Positions 17,601-26,123 of a stretch of 64,000 nucleotides of DNA are shown here, one piece after another. Below the pieces are notes generated by a model, which saw only the letters and a list, made by a program, of their open reading frames with translations, had not been told where the DNA came from and searched no databases. A program made the translations under genes and the position numbers. Position 1 is the first letter of the stretch. The number at the start of each line of letters is the position of its first letter. This DNA comes from Psychrobacter sp. JCM 18900 (GTDB lineage Bacteria; Pseudomonadota; Gammaproteobacteria; Pseudomonadales; Moraxellaceae), in contig NZ_CAJHBL010000001.1 in assembly GCF_904846625.1 (NCBI RefSeq), forward strand, positions 310,001 to 374,000, read 5' to 3'.

Positions 17601-19979
17601 GGCGAATACTATCCTGTCTATGGCGATTCATCAGCTAAAGGCTTTGATGCGCAGTCTACTAGCAAGCTTTACGTGCGCCTTGATAAAGGTCGTTCGTTCG
17701 CTATGTATGGTGATTTAAAAACTCAGATTGATGATGACGAAGGTATCAAGCTTGGTCAATACAACCGTACATTAACTGGTCTAAAAGCTCAATTTGAAGA
17801 TAGCAACACTCGTGTTAATGCCTTTTTAGCAGAAACCAGTACTAGCCAACGGGTAAATGAGACTCGCGGTTTGGGCATTTCAGGCCCATATCCATTGGCT
17901 GAGAACTTCGATGCGGTATTAGAAAACTCTGAAACGGTTGAAGTTATTACTCGTGACGCCAACAACCCTGGGCTTATTATCAATCGTGAGACGCTTACTC
18001 GCTTTGCTGATTATGAGATTGACCCCATCAGCCGTAGTTTATTCTTGACGGCACCGATTGCTAGTCAAGATATCGAAGGCAATCCTATCTATATCCGTGT
18101 CACTGTAGAAGTTGATGAAGGTGGTGAAGATTATTTGGTCGGTGGTATTGCAGCGAAGCAGCAACTAACGAATAAAGTCGCCATCGGTGGTAGCTATGTA
18201 AATAGCGATGACCCATTGAACAAAGAAGAGTTGGCTAGTGTCAATAGTGTTGTTAAATTCAATGATAAGCTAAAGCTGGTCGCTGAATATGCGATGAACA
18301 AAGCTGAGAACCCAAATTTTCAGTCAAGTAATCAGATCAACGCGACAGAACTGACTGATAGTGATGTTGAAGGTAACGCACTACGTATTGAGCTTGATTT
18401 TGATAATAAGAAAAATACGCTTGCCAAAGCTTATTATAATGATGCTGATGAAGGTTTTGTCACTGGTGCATCACCGCTTACTGCTGGACGTACTGAATCT
18501 GGTGTAGAGGTTACTCATACTCTAAATGATAAGAAAACTGCTCTTAAATTAGAAGGCATACGCACAGAAGAGCATACTACTGACGCTAGCCGCGAAGGCG
18601 TGCAAGCAAGCGTTGAGCATCGTTTAAGTGAAAACATCGTTGGTGAAATTGGGGTTCGTTATTACAAACAAGACGCAACTGCTGCCTCACGTAATACTCA
18701 AGCCGCGACAGACGTTGTAGATATTACAGACGACACTTTGTTTAATGATGACATCATCAATCAGTCAGCGTTAAGTAGTGTTAGTGACGCTGAAGAAGAT
18801 ATTGAAGGTACGACTGTTCGTGCTCGTATTACCTCTCGTCTACCTAAGTTGAATAATAGCTTGGTATTTGCAGAGTATGAGCAAGATATCGAAAACAGCT
18901 CACGTAATGCGACTTCTATCGGTGGTGAGACACCGCTCGGAAATCTAGGTCGACTATACGCACGTCATGATTTGATTAATAGCCTATCTGGTACTTATGG
19001 TCTTGATGATACAGATGAGCGTCAACGTACCACTGTTGGTTTTGACGCGACTTACATGAAAGATGGTAAGGTTTATAGCGAATACCGTATGCGTGATGCC
19101 ATCAGTGCACGCGAAGCAGAAGCAGCTATTGGTCTAAAAAACAAGTGGTATGTTCAAGAAGGTTTAACTTTAAACACGTTATTTGAGCGTGTTGAATCTC
19201 TGGAAGGTGAAGAAAGTAACACTGCGACAGCGGCAGGTATCGGTGTTGAATATCTTGCCAAAGAGAATTATAAAGCATCAGGACGTTTTGAAAAACGTTG
19301 GGGTGAAACAAGTGATACGCTACTTGGTAGTGCTGGTATCGCCTATCGCTATACTGATGAGGTTACCTTCTTAGCCAAAGACATCTATTCACGCACTGAC
19401 TATAGTGATGGCGATCGCACTATCAATCGTTTTCAGCTAGGTGCTGCGTATCGTGACTACGATAGCAATCAGTTAGATATGCTTGCAAAATTCGAATATC
19501 GTTTGGATGATAATAATACTGGCGATGATGCTTATCAAAAAGACACCATGATTTGGTCATGGAATGGTAATTACCATCCTACGCGTCCGTTGACGTTGTC
19601 TGGACGGTATGCTGGTAAGTATACAGAATACGAAGCAGATAGCTTAACCAGCGATAACACGGCTCATGCTGTTTATGGCCGCGGTCTTTATGATATCAGT
19701 GAGCGCTGGGATATTGGTTTACAAGCAGGTACTTACTGGAATGATCAGGCAAATGACTTAGCTTACATGCTTGGTGCAGAATTGGGTTATAGCCCAATGA
19801 CCAACCTTTGGTTATCACTTGGTTATAACTTCATGGGCTTTGAAGATGAAGATATTGCTTATGATGACAGTACTCAGCAAGGTGCTTACTTTAGATTGCG
19901 CTTTAAGTTCGATGAAGATTTATTTAAACGTGAAGACCCACGTAAGAACCAACGTCTGAGCAGCAATTCTGCATTTTAA
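14652..19979 (+). CDS. Giant outer-membrane protein D: DUF11 and SdrD-like domains plus predicted beta-barrel
   Basis: This 1775-aa precursor starts at an ATG with a weak GGATAAG upstream (a TTG at 14637 opens the frame earlier). The signal peptide ends TASA (about residue 38). Domains in order: an N-terminal beta region; a DUF11 domain (about 346-480; VSYTIDITNNGKSTAYDVQL, DALPRGFDYVENSV); an SdrD_B/prealbumin-like domain (about 488-560; GKVYHDINRDGIQQKEDGE); a helical, acidic linker (about 600-700); an Ig-like Big_1-type domain (about 805-900; ADGISEYQVVISLKDRDGRP); then from about 915 to the end a long series of alternating strands with short turns, typical of a large outer-membrane barrel. 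The barrel begins with YPVYGDSSAKGFDAQ and KLYVRLDKGRSFAMYGD, a motif I associate with uncharacterised proteobacterial barrels. It probably anchors or exports proteins A-C. This is inference. Confidence 0.82.
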   Translation: MTKSLMTLSNRATLHTAKISALSFAMLLMQSNTASAATDTLVQLISNTAQASYNVGSETSTTISTDSNQVQVKASNLPEYGISLTQHALRTVMPNTQVSWVNVLSNTSYSDQTVELTLAISPTVSNLKVYQDLNNNGEVDSEDRQIMLDNLSAQIKLGQSESIQLIVQALSDAEGEDGDTADVKIGAIILEDPSIAAVEAIDRLVIVEPKINFTTPQFDGTKTTSQIGDNVYIDASYAQCNVQSDKPDQVWITVKSPATGDTYSLKGIETGNNTGKYRLTAPTQNNANAINDKFIQTLANDTLTAELTACIAPSVGTDADQLPSNSDFTVVIEDLSSQVSIIDNSASLVVTKESDVKTAELGDYVSYTIDITNNGKSTAYDVQLKDALPRGFDYVENSVSVSPTTDIDINQAQTTEFKADGKYQVLNLGNMAVGESKKITYHVLIGASSLGGDGINRATAVARNDQGQSVGSREAQWKIDVERGVMNTDGIIVGKVYHDINRDGIQQKEDGELGVAGVRIYMENGNFIVTDPEGKYNFYGISAKTHVLKVDRTTIPRETELVTQSNRNAGDAGSRFVDLKYGELHRADFAIVGGMADSTERLNAELIARSKLVEAKNDTLEQAVKTELTLDPDYDTDTTDNVDASGCNINGDLDLGNSCDSAIVNDMVNPVDSRVDMTVTTVAPPVEKELEEYLKEVASNDVAFINLSEGQQLSTYKQMVQVQAPLGSVFTLYANGKAVSEQKIGKTAEQEKQNVTAFDYYAVDLQRGKNTLRGVATDINGQVISEQTIKVLTPDSLQAIDYRTQENLVPADGISEYQVVISLKDRDGRPYIGTTSLTLDTNIGRINLKDDSQDKAGTQITVSGGELLIPVTAPSVPGKGELVIDTGSSKQIIPLQFTAQLRPLLAVGIVEGAISLKDFDGSSITDAQGAFEQELNDFTGNDDYTASGRAAMFLKGKVRGDYLLTLAYDSDKKGERLFRDIDPGEYYPVYGDSSAKGFDAQSTSKLYVRLDKGRSFAMYGDLKTQIDDDEGIKLGQYNRTLTGLKAQFEDSNTRVNAFLAETSTSQRVNETRGLGISGPYPLAENFDAVLENSETVEVITRDANNPGLIINRETLTRFADYEIDPISRSLFLTAPIASQDIEGNPIYIRVTVEVDEGGEDYLVGGIAAKQQLTNKVAIGGSYVNSDDPLNKEELASVNSVVKFNDKLKLVAEYAMNKAENPNFQSSNQINATELTDSDVEGNALRIELDFDNKKNTLAKAYYNDADEGFVTGASPLTAGRTESGVEVTHTLNDKKTALKLEGIRTEEHTTDASREGVQASVEHRLSENIVGEIGVRYYKQDATAASRNTQAATDVVDITDDTLFNDDIINQSALSSVSDAEEDIEGTTVRARITSRLPKLNNSLVFAEYEQDIENSSRNATSIGGETPLGNLGRLYARHDLINSLSGTYGLDDTDERQRTTVGFDATYMKDGKVYSEYRMRDAISAREAEAAIGLKNKWYVQEGLTLNTLFERVESLEGEESNTATAAGIGVEYLAKENYKASGRFEKRWGETSDTLLGSAGIAYRYTDEVTFLAKDIYSRTDYSDGDRTINRFQLGAAYRDYDSNQLDMLAKFEYRLDDNNTGDDAYQKDTMIWSWNGNYHPTRPLTLSGRYAGKYTEYEADSLTSDNTAHAVYGRGLYDISERWDIGLQAGTYWNDQANDLAYMLGAELGYSPMTNLWLSLGYNFMGFEDEDIAYDDSTQQGAYFRLRFKFDEDLFKREDPRKNQRLSSNSAF

Positions 19980-19984
19980 TTATT

Positions 19985-20020
19985 TGATACTGTCGTAAGT
20001 ACAATCTTATGACAGTATCA
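19985..20020 (+). other. Stable hairpin after surface gene D
   Basis: A 15-bp stem (TGATACTGTCGTAAG / CTTATGACAGTATCA, one G-U pair) with a 6-nt loop lies five bases after the stop codon. It has no T-run, like the hairpins before gene D. Confidence 0.5.
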
Positions 20021-20125
20021 TGATTGTCTTATGATGAATTATTTTGTCATTCAATAAACAATTAAGTCAGCCCTAGTAATGGTAAATAATACCAACGTTT
20101 ATTACCTTAACATAAGGTTTACACC

Positions 20126-20902
20126 ATGTTTGATTCAGCCATCAAAGCAGCACCTTTCAAGCGCTCAGTATGCGTTACACTATCAGCTTTATTTTCGTTA
20201 ACCTTTATGCAGCCAGCTTTAGCTAAGAGTGAGACTGTCCAAGTGGCTAACTCAACTAGCATGGCTAAATACTGCCGTGATGATAGTCAGACTCAAGCAC
20301 GCTCTTATAGATATCAAAGCGAACAACAGCGCCTATTAAATTGTATGGTCACGCAGTTAAAACCTTATCAACAAAAAGACAAGACAGCAGCTCAACAGTA
20401 TTTCGCTTACAAAGCGCAAGCGTGGTTGAACTATGCTATTCATCAAGACAGTATGAATAGCCGCTCATCTGCTAGTCAAGTTGCGTTAGAAATGGCAGAG
20501 CCTATATTGCAAGCGCTAGATAATGACACGGTACAAGCCTTGAGTCTGCATCAAGATATTCCGTCTACCTCTGCCTTGATGCGTCCTGATCTATGGGCAA
20601 CGTTAAGTGCGCTTAAAGACGGTGATGGCATAGCGTCAGCACCACGTGAGATGGCATTTAGTGAAGTGGCTTTAATTTGGGCTGCAACCAATCAATGTGC
20701 ACGAGGCTGGCGCGAATCTGGTATGCATTTTCGCATGGCCGATCGCTGGCTTGAACAAGCCCGCGAAGCTTACGTCAATGCAAATGACTCACAGACCAAT
20801 GTAGCGCTAGAGAAGTCAATAGTCAGTTATCATAAGCAGTACTCGCCTTTAGACGCGAGCGATGATACTTGCCATGGACAAGATCTGACATCGAACCGTT
20901 AG
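20126..20902 (+). CDS. Secreted protein E, resembles N-terminal domain of OmpA-like proteins
   Basis: The 258-aa precursor has a signal peptide ending PALA (about residue 33) and AAGGT 8 nt before the ATG. The mature region is mostly helical, with Y-F-A-Y-KAQAWLNYAIHQD (about 91-105), MRPDLWATLSALKDGDG (about 152-168) and ALIWAATNQCARGW ahead of MADRWLEQAREAY. This order (AKAQCWL..., LRPDLWA..., E-V-x-LVWA...) is what I recognise from the N-terminal half of certain betaproteobacterial and Acinetobacter OmpA-family proteins, but the peptidoglycan-binding OmpA domain is absent here. Four mature cysteines could form disulfides. Located right after gene D and before a strong terminator, it is likely a periplasmic accessory of the surface system. 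Function unknown. Confidence 0.78.
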   Translation: MFDSAIKAAPFKRSVCVTLSALFSLTFMQPALAKSETVQVANSTSMAKYCRDDSQTQARSYRYQSEQQRLLNCMVTQLKPYQQKDKTAAQQYFAYKAQAWLNYAIHQDSMNSRSSASQVALEMAEPILQALDNDTVQALSLHQDIPSTSALMRPDLWATLSALKDGDGIASAPREMAFSEVALIWAATNQCARGWRESGMHFRMADRWLEQAREAYVNANDSQTNVALEKSIVSYHKQYSPLDASDDTCHGQDLTSNR

Positions 20903-20970
20903 AATAATCGCTGTTTTATTAGAGATATTAATCTTTATTACTTCCAATCTTATGCTAAAAATCAGACGCG

Positions 20971-20999
20971 AAAAAGCCGACATATTTGTCGGCTTTTTT
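20971..20999. terminator. Terminator closing the surface-protein cluster
   Basis: A 12-bp stem (AAAAAGCCGACA / TGTCGGCTTTTT) with the loop TATT, bordered by A- and T-runs. It serves the rightward cluster and probably also the leftward TetR gene. Confidence 0.9.
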
Positions 21000-21018
21000 A
21001 TGTTTAAAGTAAGCTCAA

Positions 21019-21711
21019 TTAGCGGTTTTTACGTGGCAACTTTTCTGGTAGGTAACAACGTAAATACGCAATAAACGCTGTATTTGCTTCTTGGATATAC
21101 TCTTCAGTAATACTCTGATGACGGCGATAAGACAACGTAAAGATAGCATTTACGATGCTATAAGCAATCAACAAGGTATCTTGGATATCATGGAAGTTTG
21201 GCATCTCATAACGCTCTGACAAGCGCTTATAAACCAGATCAACGATTTGATGATCCATATCTTCACCAAAGCTGTCGCCTTCAAAATCAGGTGTATTGGT
21301 GTCATAGATAAGCTTGGCTTTGGTCTCATCGTTATGGAATATCGTAATACAATGATCTATAAGCGCCGTTAAATACCCTTGCCATCTGTCATAGTTGCCA
21401 ATATCGACCGTCTCTACCATCTCTAATATTTCAATCGCATTCAAAAAACGCAATGCTAAAAATATTGCTTCAATATTAGGGAAAAAATGGTAAGCAGACG
21501 CTCTTGGTATGCCCGCTTCTTCACACACAGCTGCTAACGTAATATCGTTAATAGCATGCGTTTCGCTCAATTTTTTGGCACCAGCCAATAGTTTTTGACG
21601 ACGTGCACGGCCTTGCTGGCTAGTAAACTTAAACTTATTAGGTACAAGCTTTTTTGCCAATTCCGAATCTACCAACACATCTTCAATCTTTTCGTCTTTA
21701 TTATCACTCAT
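21019..21711 (-). CDS. TetR/AcrR-family transcriptional regulator
   Basis: The 230-aa protein has a 30-residue charged N-terminal extension, then a TetR HTH at about residues 37-85. The recognition region is ITLAAVCEEAGIPRASAYHFFPNIEAIF. The rest is helical, as expected of a dimerisation and ligand domain. It ends in a basic tail (KLPRKNR). It stands alone: convergent with the surface cluster on one side and 237 bp from the next leftward gene, so its targets cannot be read from context. The surface cluster next door could be one, but its promoters are 9 kb or more away. AGAG is visible 9 nt before the ATG. Class is certain, function is not. Confidence 0.88.
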   Translation of the reverse strand: MSDNKDEKIEDVLVDSELAKKLVPNKFKFTSQQGRARRQKLLAGAKKLSETHAINDITLAAVCEEAGIPRASAYHFFPNIEAIFLALRFLNAIEILEMVETVDIGNYDRWQGYLTALIDHCITIFHNDETKAKLIYDTNTPDFEGDSFGEDMDHQIVDLVYKRLSERYEMPNFHDIQDTLLIAYSIVNAIFTLSYRRHQSITEEYIQEANTAFIAYLRCYLPEKLPRKNR

Positions 21712-21948
21712 TGTGAATCTCTTAATGTTGCGCCCTATTTTATAAATATAATCTTCATTGAATAGTAATTATCCTCAGATAAAGGATGGTTGACTATTGG
21801 CTAAAATATAAAGCCTGTATGGTCACTACTATATTCAATGCAGAGGCATCATAAACGCTTGCACATTATCAAGCAAGGGACATGAATAGGTTAAAAAATA
21901 ATACTACGATCAGCAATTTAATAGAGCTAACCGTCTAATTTTATAAAG

Positions 21949-22971
21949 TTAATCATTGAGTTTTATTTTCGCCCTTATAATACCATGATCAGTGACTCTA
22001 TCGGCATAGTCCCACTTCAAATGATCATTAAAATAATCGACTCGTTCGACATAACCGAGCGAAAACTTACTATCAGGCAAAAACTCTTCTGAGACAAATA
22101 ACTGGTCGATAACTTCTGGCATGCCTTGATATATATGGGTATAGGCAACATCTTTCATCCAGCCATATCGTGCCTGAATACGAGCAGCATCAAAAAGTGC
22201 AATATCACGCATACTTTTATCGTAATTAACCTCCCCAGTTTCTGTCATCAACTGAGTAGTCACACTACCTGTGACATCATTCATATCGCCCAATAGGATC
22301 AATGGTTCACGGGTATGTTGCAATCGCTCTATGATAGACATACGGATAGAGGCCGCTTCTGCCGCGCGCATACATAAACTACGAAGCTTGGCGCGAACTC
22401 GAATATTTGGATCATCCATGTCTTCTAATAGGTCACCATTTTCGTCGCGTAAGAAGAAAGCACGTTTGCTTTTTAGATGCGCTGTAATAATTGTAATGGG
22501 CTGCCCGTACGCGTCAACACGTAACACTAATGGAGGACGGTTGAAGCGTTGATAAGGACCGATATCAGGTACATCAATAATGGCTTTAGGTGCTATATTC
22601 TCTAGCAAACTGGTTTCTAACTGCTCAAATCTGCTGATAATACCGACAGCAGGTGTATTCTGTGCACCCATGCCTTTGGTATATACGCTGGCGCTATCAT
22701 TACTTGCAAGTGGAATGACCGCCTGCTCAGGCTTAAATCCTAATGAAATAGCCAACGCTTCTAATGCGTCACTATCCCAAACCTCTTGTACTGCGATAAT
22801 GTCAGCATGCGCTTTAGCCAATAAATCTGTAAGACCTCGCAGCTTATGTTCGTAGGCTTTATCGTTATAAGCTGGCGCATTTTCATAATAAGTTCGATTA
22901 GGGTTCGCAAAGTTCAGCAAGTTTGCCGTTGCGATATAAAACTGTTTATTGCCTTCAGTATTATTACTCAT
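21949..22971 (-). CDS. Endonuclease/exonuclease/phosphatase (EEP) family protein
   Basis: I placed the start at the ATG at 22971, which has GGGGAATATA directly before it; the frame is open another 44 codons upstream but that part is AT-rich and unlike the family. The 340-aa product has all EEP landmarks: TANLLNFANP near the start, IIAVQEVWD with the metal-binding glutamate (about 60-68), ITAHLKSKR with the catalytic histidine (about 180), LLGDMNDV (about 240), DQLFVSEEF and the closing VTDHGII. These Mg-dependent enzymes cut phosphodiester bonds in nucleic acids, lipids or nucleotides. No signal peptide is seen, so it is probably cytoplasmic. Substrate cannot be told from the sequence. It is isolated, between a TetR gene and a glycine-zipper gene. 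Confidence 0.85.
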   Translation of the reverse strand: MSNNTEGNKQFYIATANLLNFANPNRTYYENAPAYNDKAYEHKLRGLTDLLAKAHADIIAVQEVWDSDALEALAISLGFKPEQAVIPLASNDSASVYTKGMGAQNTPAVGIISRFEQLETSLLENIAPKAIIDVPDIGPYQRFNRPPLVLRVDAYGQPITIITAHLKSKRAFFLRDENGDLLEDMDDPNIRVRAKLRSLCMRAAEAASIRMSIIERLQHTREPLILLGDMNDVTGSVTTQLMTETGEVNYDKSMRDIALFDAARIQARYGWMKDVAYTHIYQGMPEVIDQLFVSEEFLPDSKFSLGYVERVDYFNDHLKWDYADRVTDHGIIRAKIKLND

Positions 22972-23237
22972 ATATTCCCCATCGCTCTCATTATTATAGT
23001 ACATAATATTCACGTATGTGTATACGTTGCAAATTTTATGCCTAAAAAAACTCCCAAAGTTAAACCTTGGAAGTTTTAAAATAGCATAAATATTGATAAG
23101 CAAGCTTACTAATAGAACTTAGCATACAATCGCTCTAGCTTATGTAAGGATGTAGCAACCCCTGATACTAGCTAATTAACAGGGGCACTGTTTGCCAAAG
23201 TATTTAACTGGCAGTTCTATTAGTTGTTTAATCTTTC

Positions 23238-23750
23238 TTATGATACGCGGTTCCATGCATCACGTGATGCTTGACGCGCTTCGTTCCATTCCATACGAGA
23301 GTCACCTTTTACTTCGTGCCATGAACGCTCTAAATCTGCTTCATGATCTTCAAAACGAGCATCTACTGGATAACGAGCACGGTTCGCATAACCAACTGCA
23401 TATGCTGGATGCAAATCACGGTCGAAATCGTATTCTTCTCTATGGTAATCGGCGTTTGCATACTCTGCACGCCAGTACGCTTCTTCGTGAGTTGGGTCAA
23501 TGGCTTCTGCTGCTGCATGACCTGCGCCGCCACCAACGATAGCACCAATAGCACCACCAATTAACGTACCCAATGGACCTGCCATAGTACCGATAGCTGC
23601 ACCTGCTGCTGCACCGCCTACACCGCCGATACCTGTACCTACTGGATGCGAGCCTGGCTCACCAGTAATGATGTCTGCGTTTAAATCTTCTTTTGTCTCT
23701 TTTGACATATGTTTTACTTCACTGCGATCGATAGCATCATGGTTACTCAT
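23238..23750 (-). CDS. Glycine-zipper protein, possible stress/envelope protein
   Basis: The 170-aa protein has a charged N-terminus, then a Gly/Ala-rich zipper (about 37-82) with GTGIGGVGGAAAGAAIG and GGAIGAIVGGGAGHAAAEAI, which could insert in a membrane as a helical hairpin. The C-terminal half is hydrophilic and rich in Trp, Tyr, Arg and Asp, with AYWRAEYANADY and the end W-x-E-ARQASRDAWNRVS. Proteins of this two-part type are common in proteobacteria as hypothetical proteins and often stress-induced; no biochemical role is established that I know of. AAGGA lies 8 nt before the ATG, which supports the start. No signal peptide is present. It is monocistronic as far as can be seen. Confidence 0.75.
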   Translation of the reverse strand: MSNHDAIDRSEVKHMSKETKEDLNADIITGEPGSHPVGTGIGGVGGAAAGAAIGTMAGPLGTLIGGAIGAIVGGGAGHAAAEAIDPTHEEAYWRAEYANADYHREEYDFDRDLHPAYAVGYANRARYPVDARFEDHEADLERSWHEVKGDSRMEWNEARQASRDAWNRVS

Positions 23751-23997
23751 AGTATTGTCCTTAAATTATTTATTATTTATTGAATTATTTATTTGCTAAT
23801 TATTAGCGGTCTTACTAAATCCAATTGAAGTATAGAAATTTATAGGTAAGGACAGATAGGCCGATTTTGTAAACTGTGTCCGTATTGCGATTATCTTGCG
23901 TTACAGCCTGTATCTTTATCACATTTGTGTACGGCAGCCTCATACTTTGAGTAATTATAAATGTAGGATCACAATAAATTTACTAAGTAAATCAATC

Positions 23998-25608
23998 TTA
24001 TAACGGCATCAAAGACCTTCTGATAGCCTGTTGCCATTTAGCAAGATGTCGCTCACGAGTATCAGCCGACATACTTGGTTCAAACACGCGATCTACTTGC
24101 CATGAAGCTTTCATTGTCGATTCGTCATATAGCCCAGTTTTCAGACCTGCGAGTAGTGCTGCGCCCTTTGCCGTAATCTCTGTATCTCTAGGACGTAATA
24201 CCGGAACACCTAACAAATCTGCCTGGAACTGCATGAGTAAATCATTATTTGCAGCGCCGCCATCTACCCTCAGCTCAGTCAAAGGATGAGGGCTGTCCTT
24301 TTGCATAGCGATAAGCACATCATAGGTTTGATAAGCCACAGCCTCCAATGCAGCGCGGGCAATATGTGCTTTAGTAGTACCGCGGCTCATACCAGTGATG
24401 CTAGCGCTAATATCAGAACGCCAGTAAGGCGCACCCAGTCCAGTAAAAGCAGGTAATAGAACGACATCTTCGCTACTGTCTACTTGACGGGCTAAGTCTT
24501 CGACGTCACTACTCTGCTGAATCATACCCAAATTATCACGCAGCCATTGTACGACAGCCCCCGCCATAAAGACACTGCCCTCCAGGGCATAAGTGACTTC
24601 CTTTTTGGGTGGTTGTAGCATACGTTTGCCTGACTGTACGATTTGGTCAAATGATAAATTGTCTGGACGAATTGGTGACGTTTTACGTTGCCACGCGATG
24701 GTGGTTAGTAGCTTATGCTCACTCAATTTTGGCTGCTGGCCAATATTCATTAGCATAAAGCAGCCTGTGCCATAAGTGTTTTTGGCCATGCCTGCATCAA
24801 GGCAACCTTGTCCAAAGAGCGCTGCTTGCTGATCACCCAATACTGCTTGAATAGGTATTTGCTTTGCAAACAGGCCTTTTTTGGTTTTGCCAAAATCACC
24901 GTCGGACGATAGTACTTTAGGCAATATATGCATAGGTATAGCAAATCGGTCACAGAGTGTCTCCGACCATGCCAGCTTATGGATATCGAATAGCAATGTG
25001 CGAGAAGCATTGGTCACATCGATGACATGCTCTCCGCCTGTGAGCTTGTAAATCAGCCAACTATCAATCGTGCCAACCGCTATCTCCCCTCTGCTGGCTC
25101 GTACACTCAGCTTCGGGTTGTTTTCGAGTAACCAAGCAATCTTACTGGCACTAAAATATGGGTCTAAACGCAGACCTGTAATACGCTGTACTTCATGTGC
25201 CATGTTGACACTATCAATGCTCTGATGCACAGGGTCATTCATACTATTGCTAGCACTTTCAGCAGCAAGCGTCTTACAGTAATTTGCGGTGCGCCTGTCT
25301 TGCCAAATGATGGCGGGAGCCAGTGGCTTACCAGTTTGCTTATCCCACATCACAATCGACTCACGCTGATTGGTAATTGCAATACTGGTAACATCGGTGG
25401 CAAGCAGTCCTGCCTGATTAATAACATCGTGTGCACAGCTAATCTGAGTTTGCCAAATCTGCTGTGCATCTTGTTCAACGAACCCAGCTCTGGGTGTTTG
25501 CAGCGTCGTTGGCTGTTGTACCATTTTGATAGGACGCGCATGATCATCGTACAATATCGCTCGACTCGATGTGGTCCCTTGATCCAACGCTAAAATATAC
25601 CCTGCCAT
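23998..25608 (-). CDS. glpK: Glycerol kinase
   Basis: ATP-dependent kinase of the FGGY family that makes sn-glycerol 3-phosphate. The 536-aa sequence starts with the nucleotide-binding ALDQGTTSSRAILYD, continues with FVEQDAQQIW and ITNQRESIVMWDK, and has the second ATPase phosphate loop in YGTGCFMLMNIG and the adenosine motif ELRVDGGAANNDLLMQFQADL. It is about 30 residues longer than E. coli GlpK (502 aa), mainly through a Ser/Asn/Asp-rich insertion at about 128-150 and a longer helical stretch near 310-345. Neither glpF (facilitator) nor glpD (dehydrogenase) is adjacent, so the gene is solitary here. The product feeds phospholipid synthesis and, with GlpD elsewhere, glycolysis. Confidence 0.95.
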   Translation of the reverse strand: MAGYILALDQGTTSSRAILYDDHARPIKMVQQPTTLQTPRAGFVEQDAQQIWQTQISCAHDVINQAGLLATDVTSIAITNQRESIVMWDKQTGKPLAPAIIWQDRRTANYCKTLAAESASNSMNDPVHQSIDSVNMAHEVQRITGLRLDPYFSASKIAWLLENNPKLSVRASRGEIAVGTIDSWLIYKLTGGEHVIDVTNASRTLLFDIHKLAWSETLCDRFAIPMHILPKVLSSDGDFGKTKKGLFAKQIPIQAVLGDQQAALFGQGCLDAGMAKNTYGTGCFMLMNIGQQPKLSEHKLLTTIAWQRKTSPIRPDNLSFDQIVQSGKRMLQPPKKEVTYALEGSVFMAGAVVQWLRDNLGMIQQSSDVEDLARQVDSSEDVVLLPAFTGLGAPYWRSDISASITGMSRGTTKAHIARAALEAVAYQTYDVLIAMQKDSPHPLTELRVDGGAANNDLLMQFQADLLGVPVLRPRDTEITAKGAALLAGLKTGLYDESTMKASWQVDRVFEPSMSADTRERHLAKWQQAIRRSLMPL

Positions 25609-26123
25609 GACTCACCCTCTACTAATATTATTTATTCTGTTTGATAGCCATTTAGTGACTGTTCATTGACTGCTACTTATTGAGCATTTTCTATTTTGTT
25701 AATTACTGCCTAAATGCTTTTTTAATAAGATTAAAAACAAAATCTATTTAAAGATAAATCGCGCGAATTGAAAACGTCTTATTGGCTATGTTGTTACTTA
25801 TAAACAGATATTTAAAAATTAAATCAATCCTCTATCATACCGCTACTGGTCACACAATAGAAAACGGCAAAATACTGAGCATTGACCCGTCACCATTGTG
25901 GCTCTACAGTGTACCTCTTATGACGAATGACTGCTTGTTAGCGCTTTTAATATAGCCGTATTTTTATATTAGAATATGAATGATTTATTTGAGCATCATT
26001 TTTTTGCTAGTTGGCAAATAGTCTATAATAGTTCAGCAACTTTATATCCTGAGCAATGAAATCTATCGGTGCTGTTCCTTATTTTATAATACCTTACATT
26101 CTAATTAATGGCTTATGTGACTT
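25609..26123. other. Divergent intergenic region between glpK and the tolC-like gene
   Basis: This AT-rich region must contain promoters for the leftward glpK and the rightward efflux operon. I find no open frame, tRNA or strong hairpin, and no promoter I can name confidently. Confidence 0.45.

Noticed and set aside
23159..23185. CCCCTG / CAGGGG inverted repeat as terminator for the EEP or glycine-zipper gene
   Set aside because: Only six base pairs, a 15-nt loop and no T-run.
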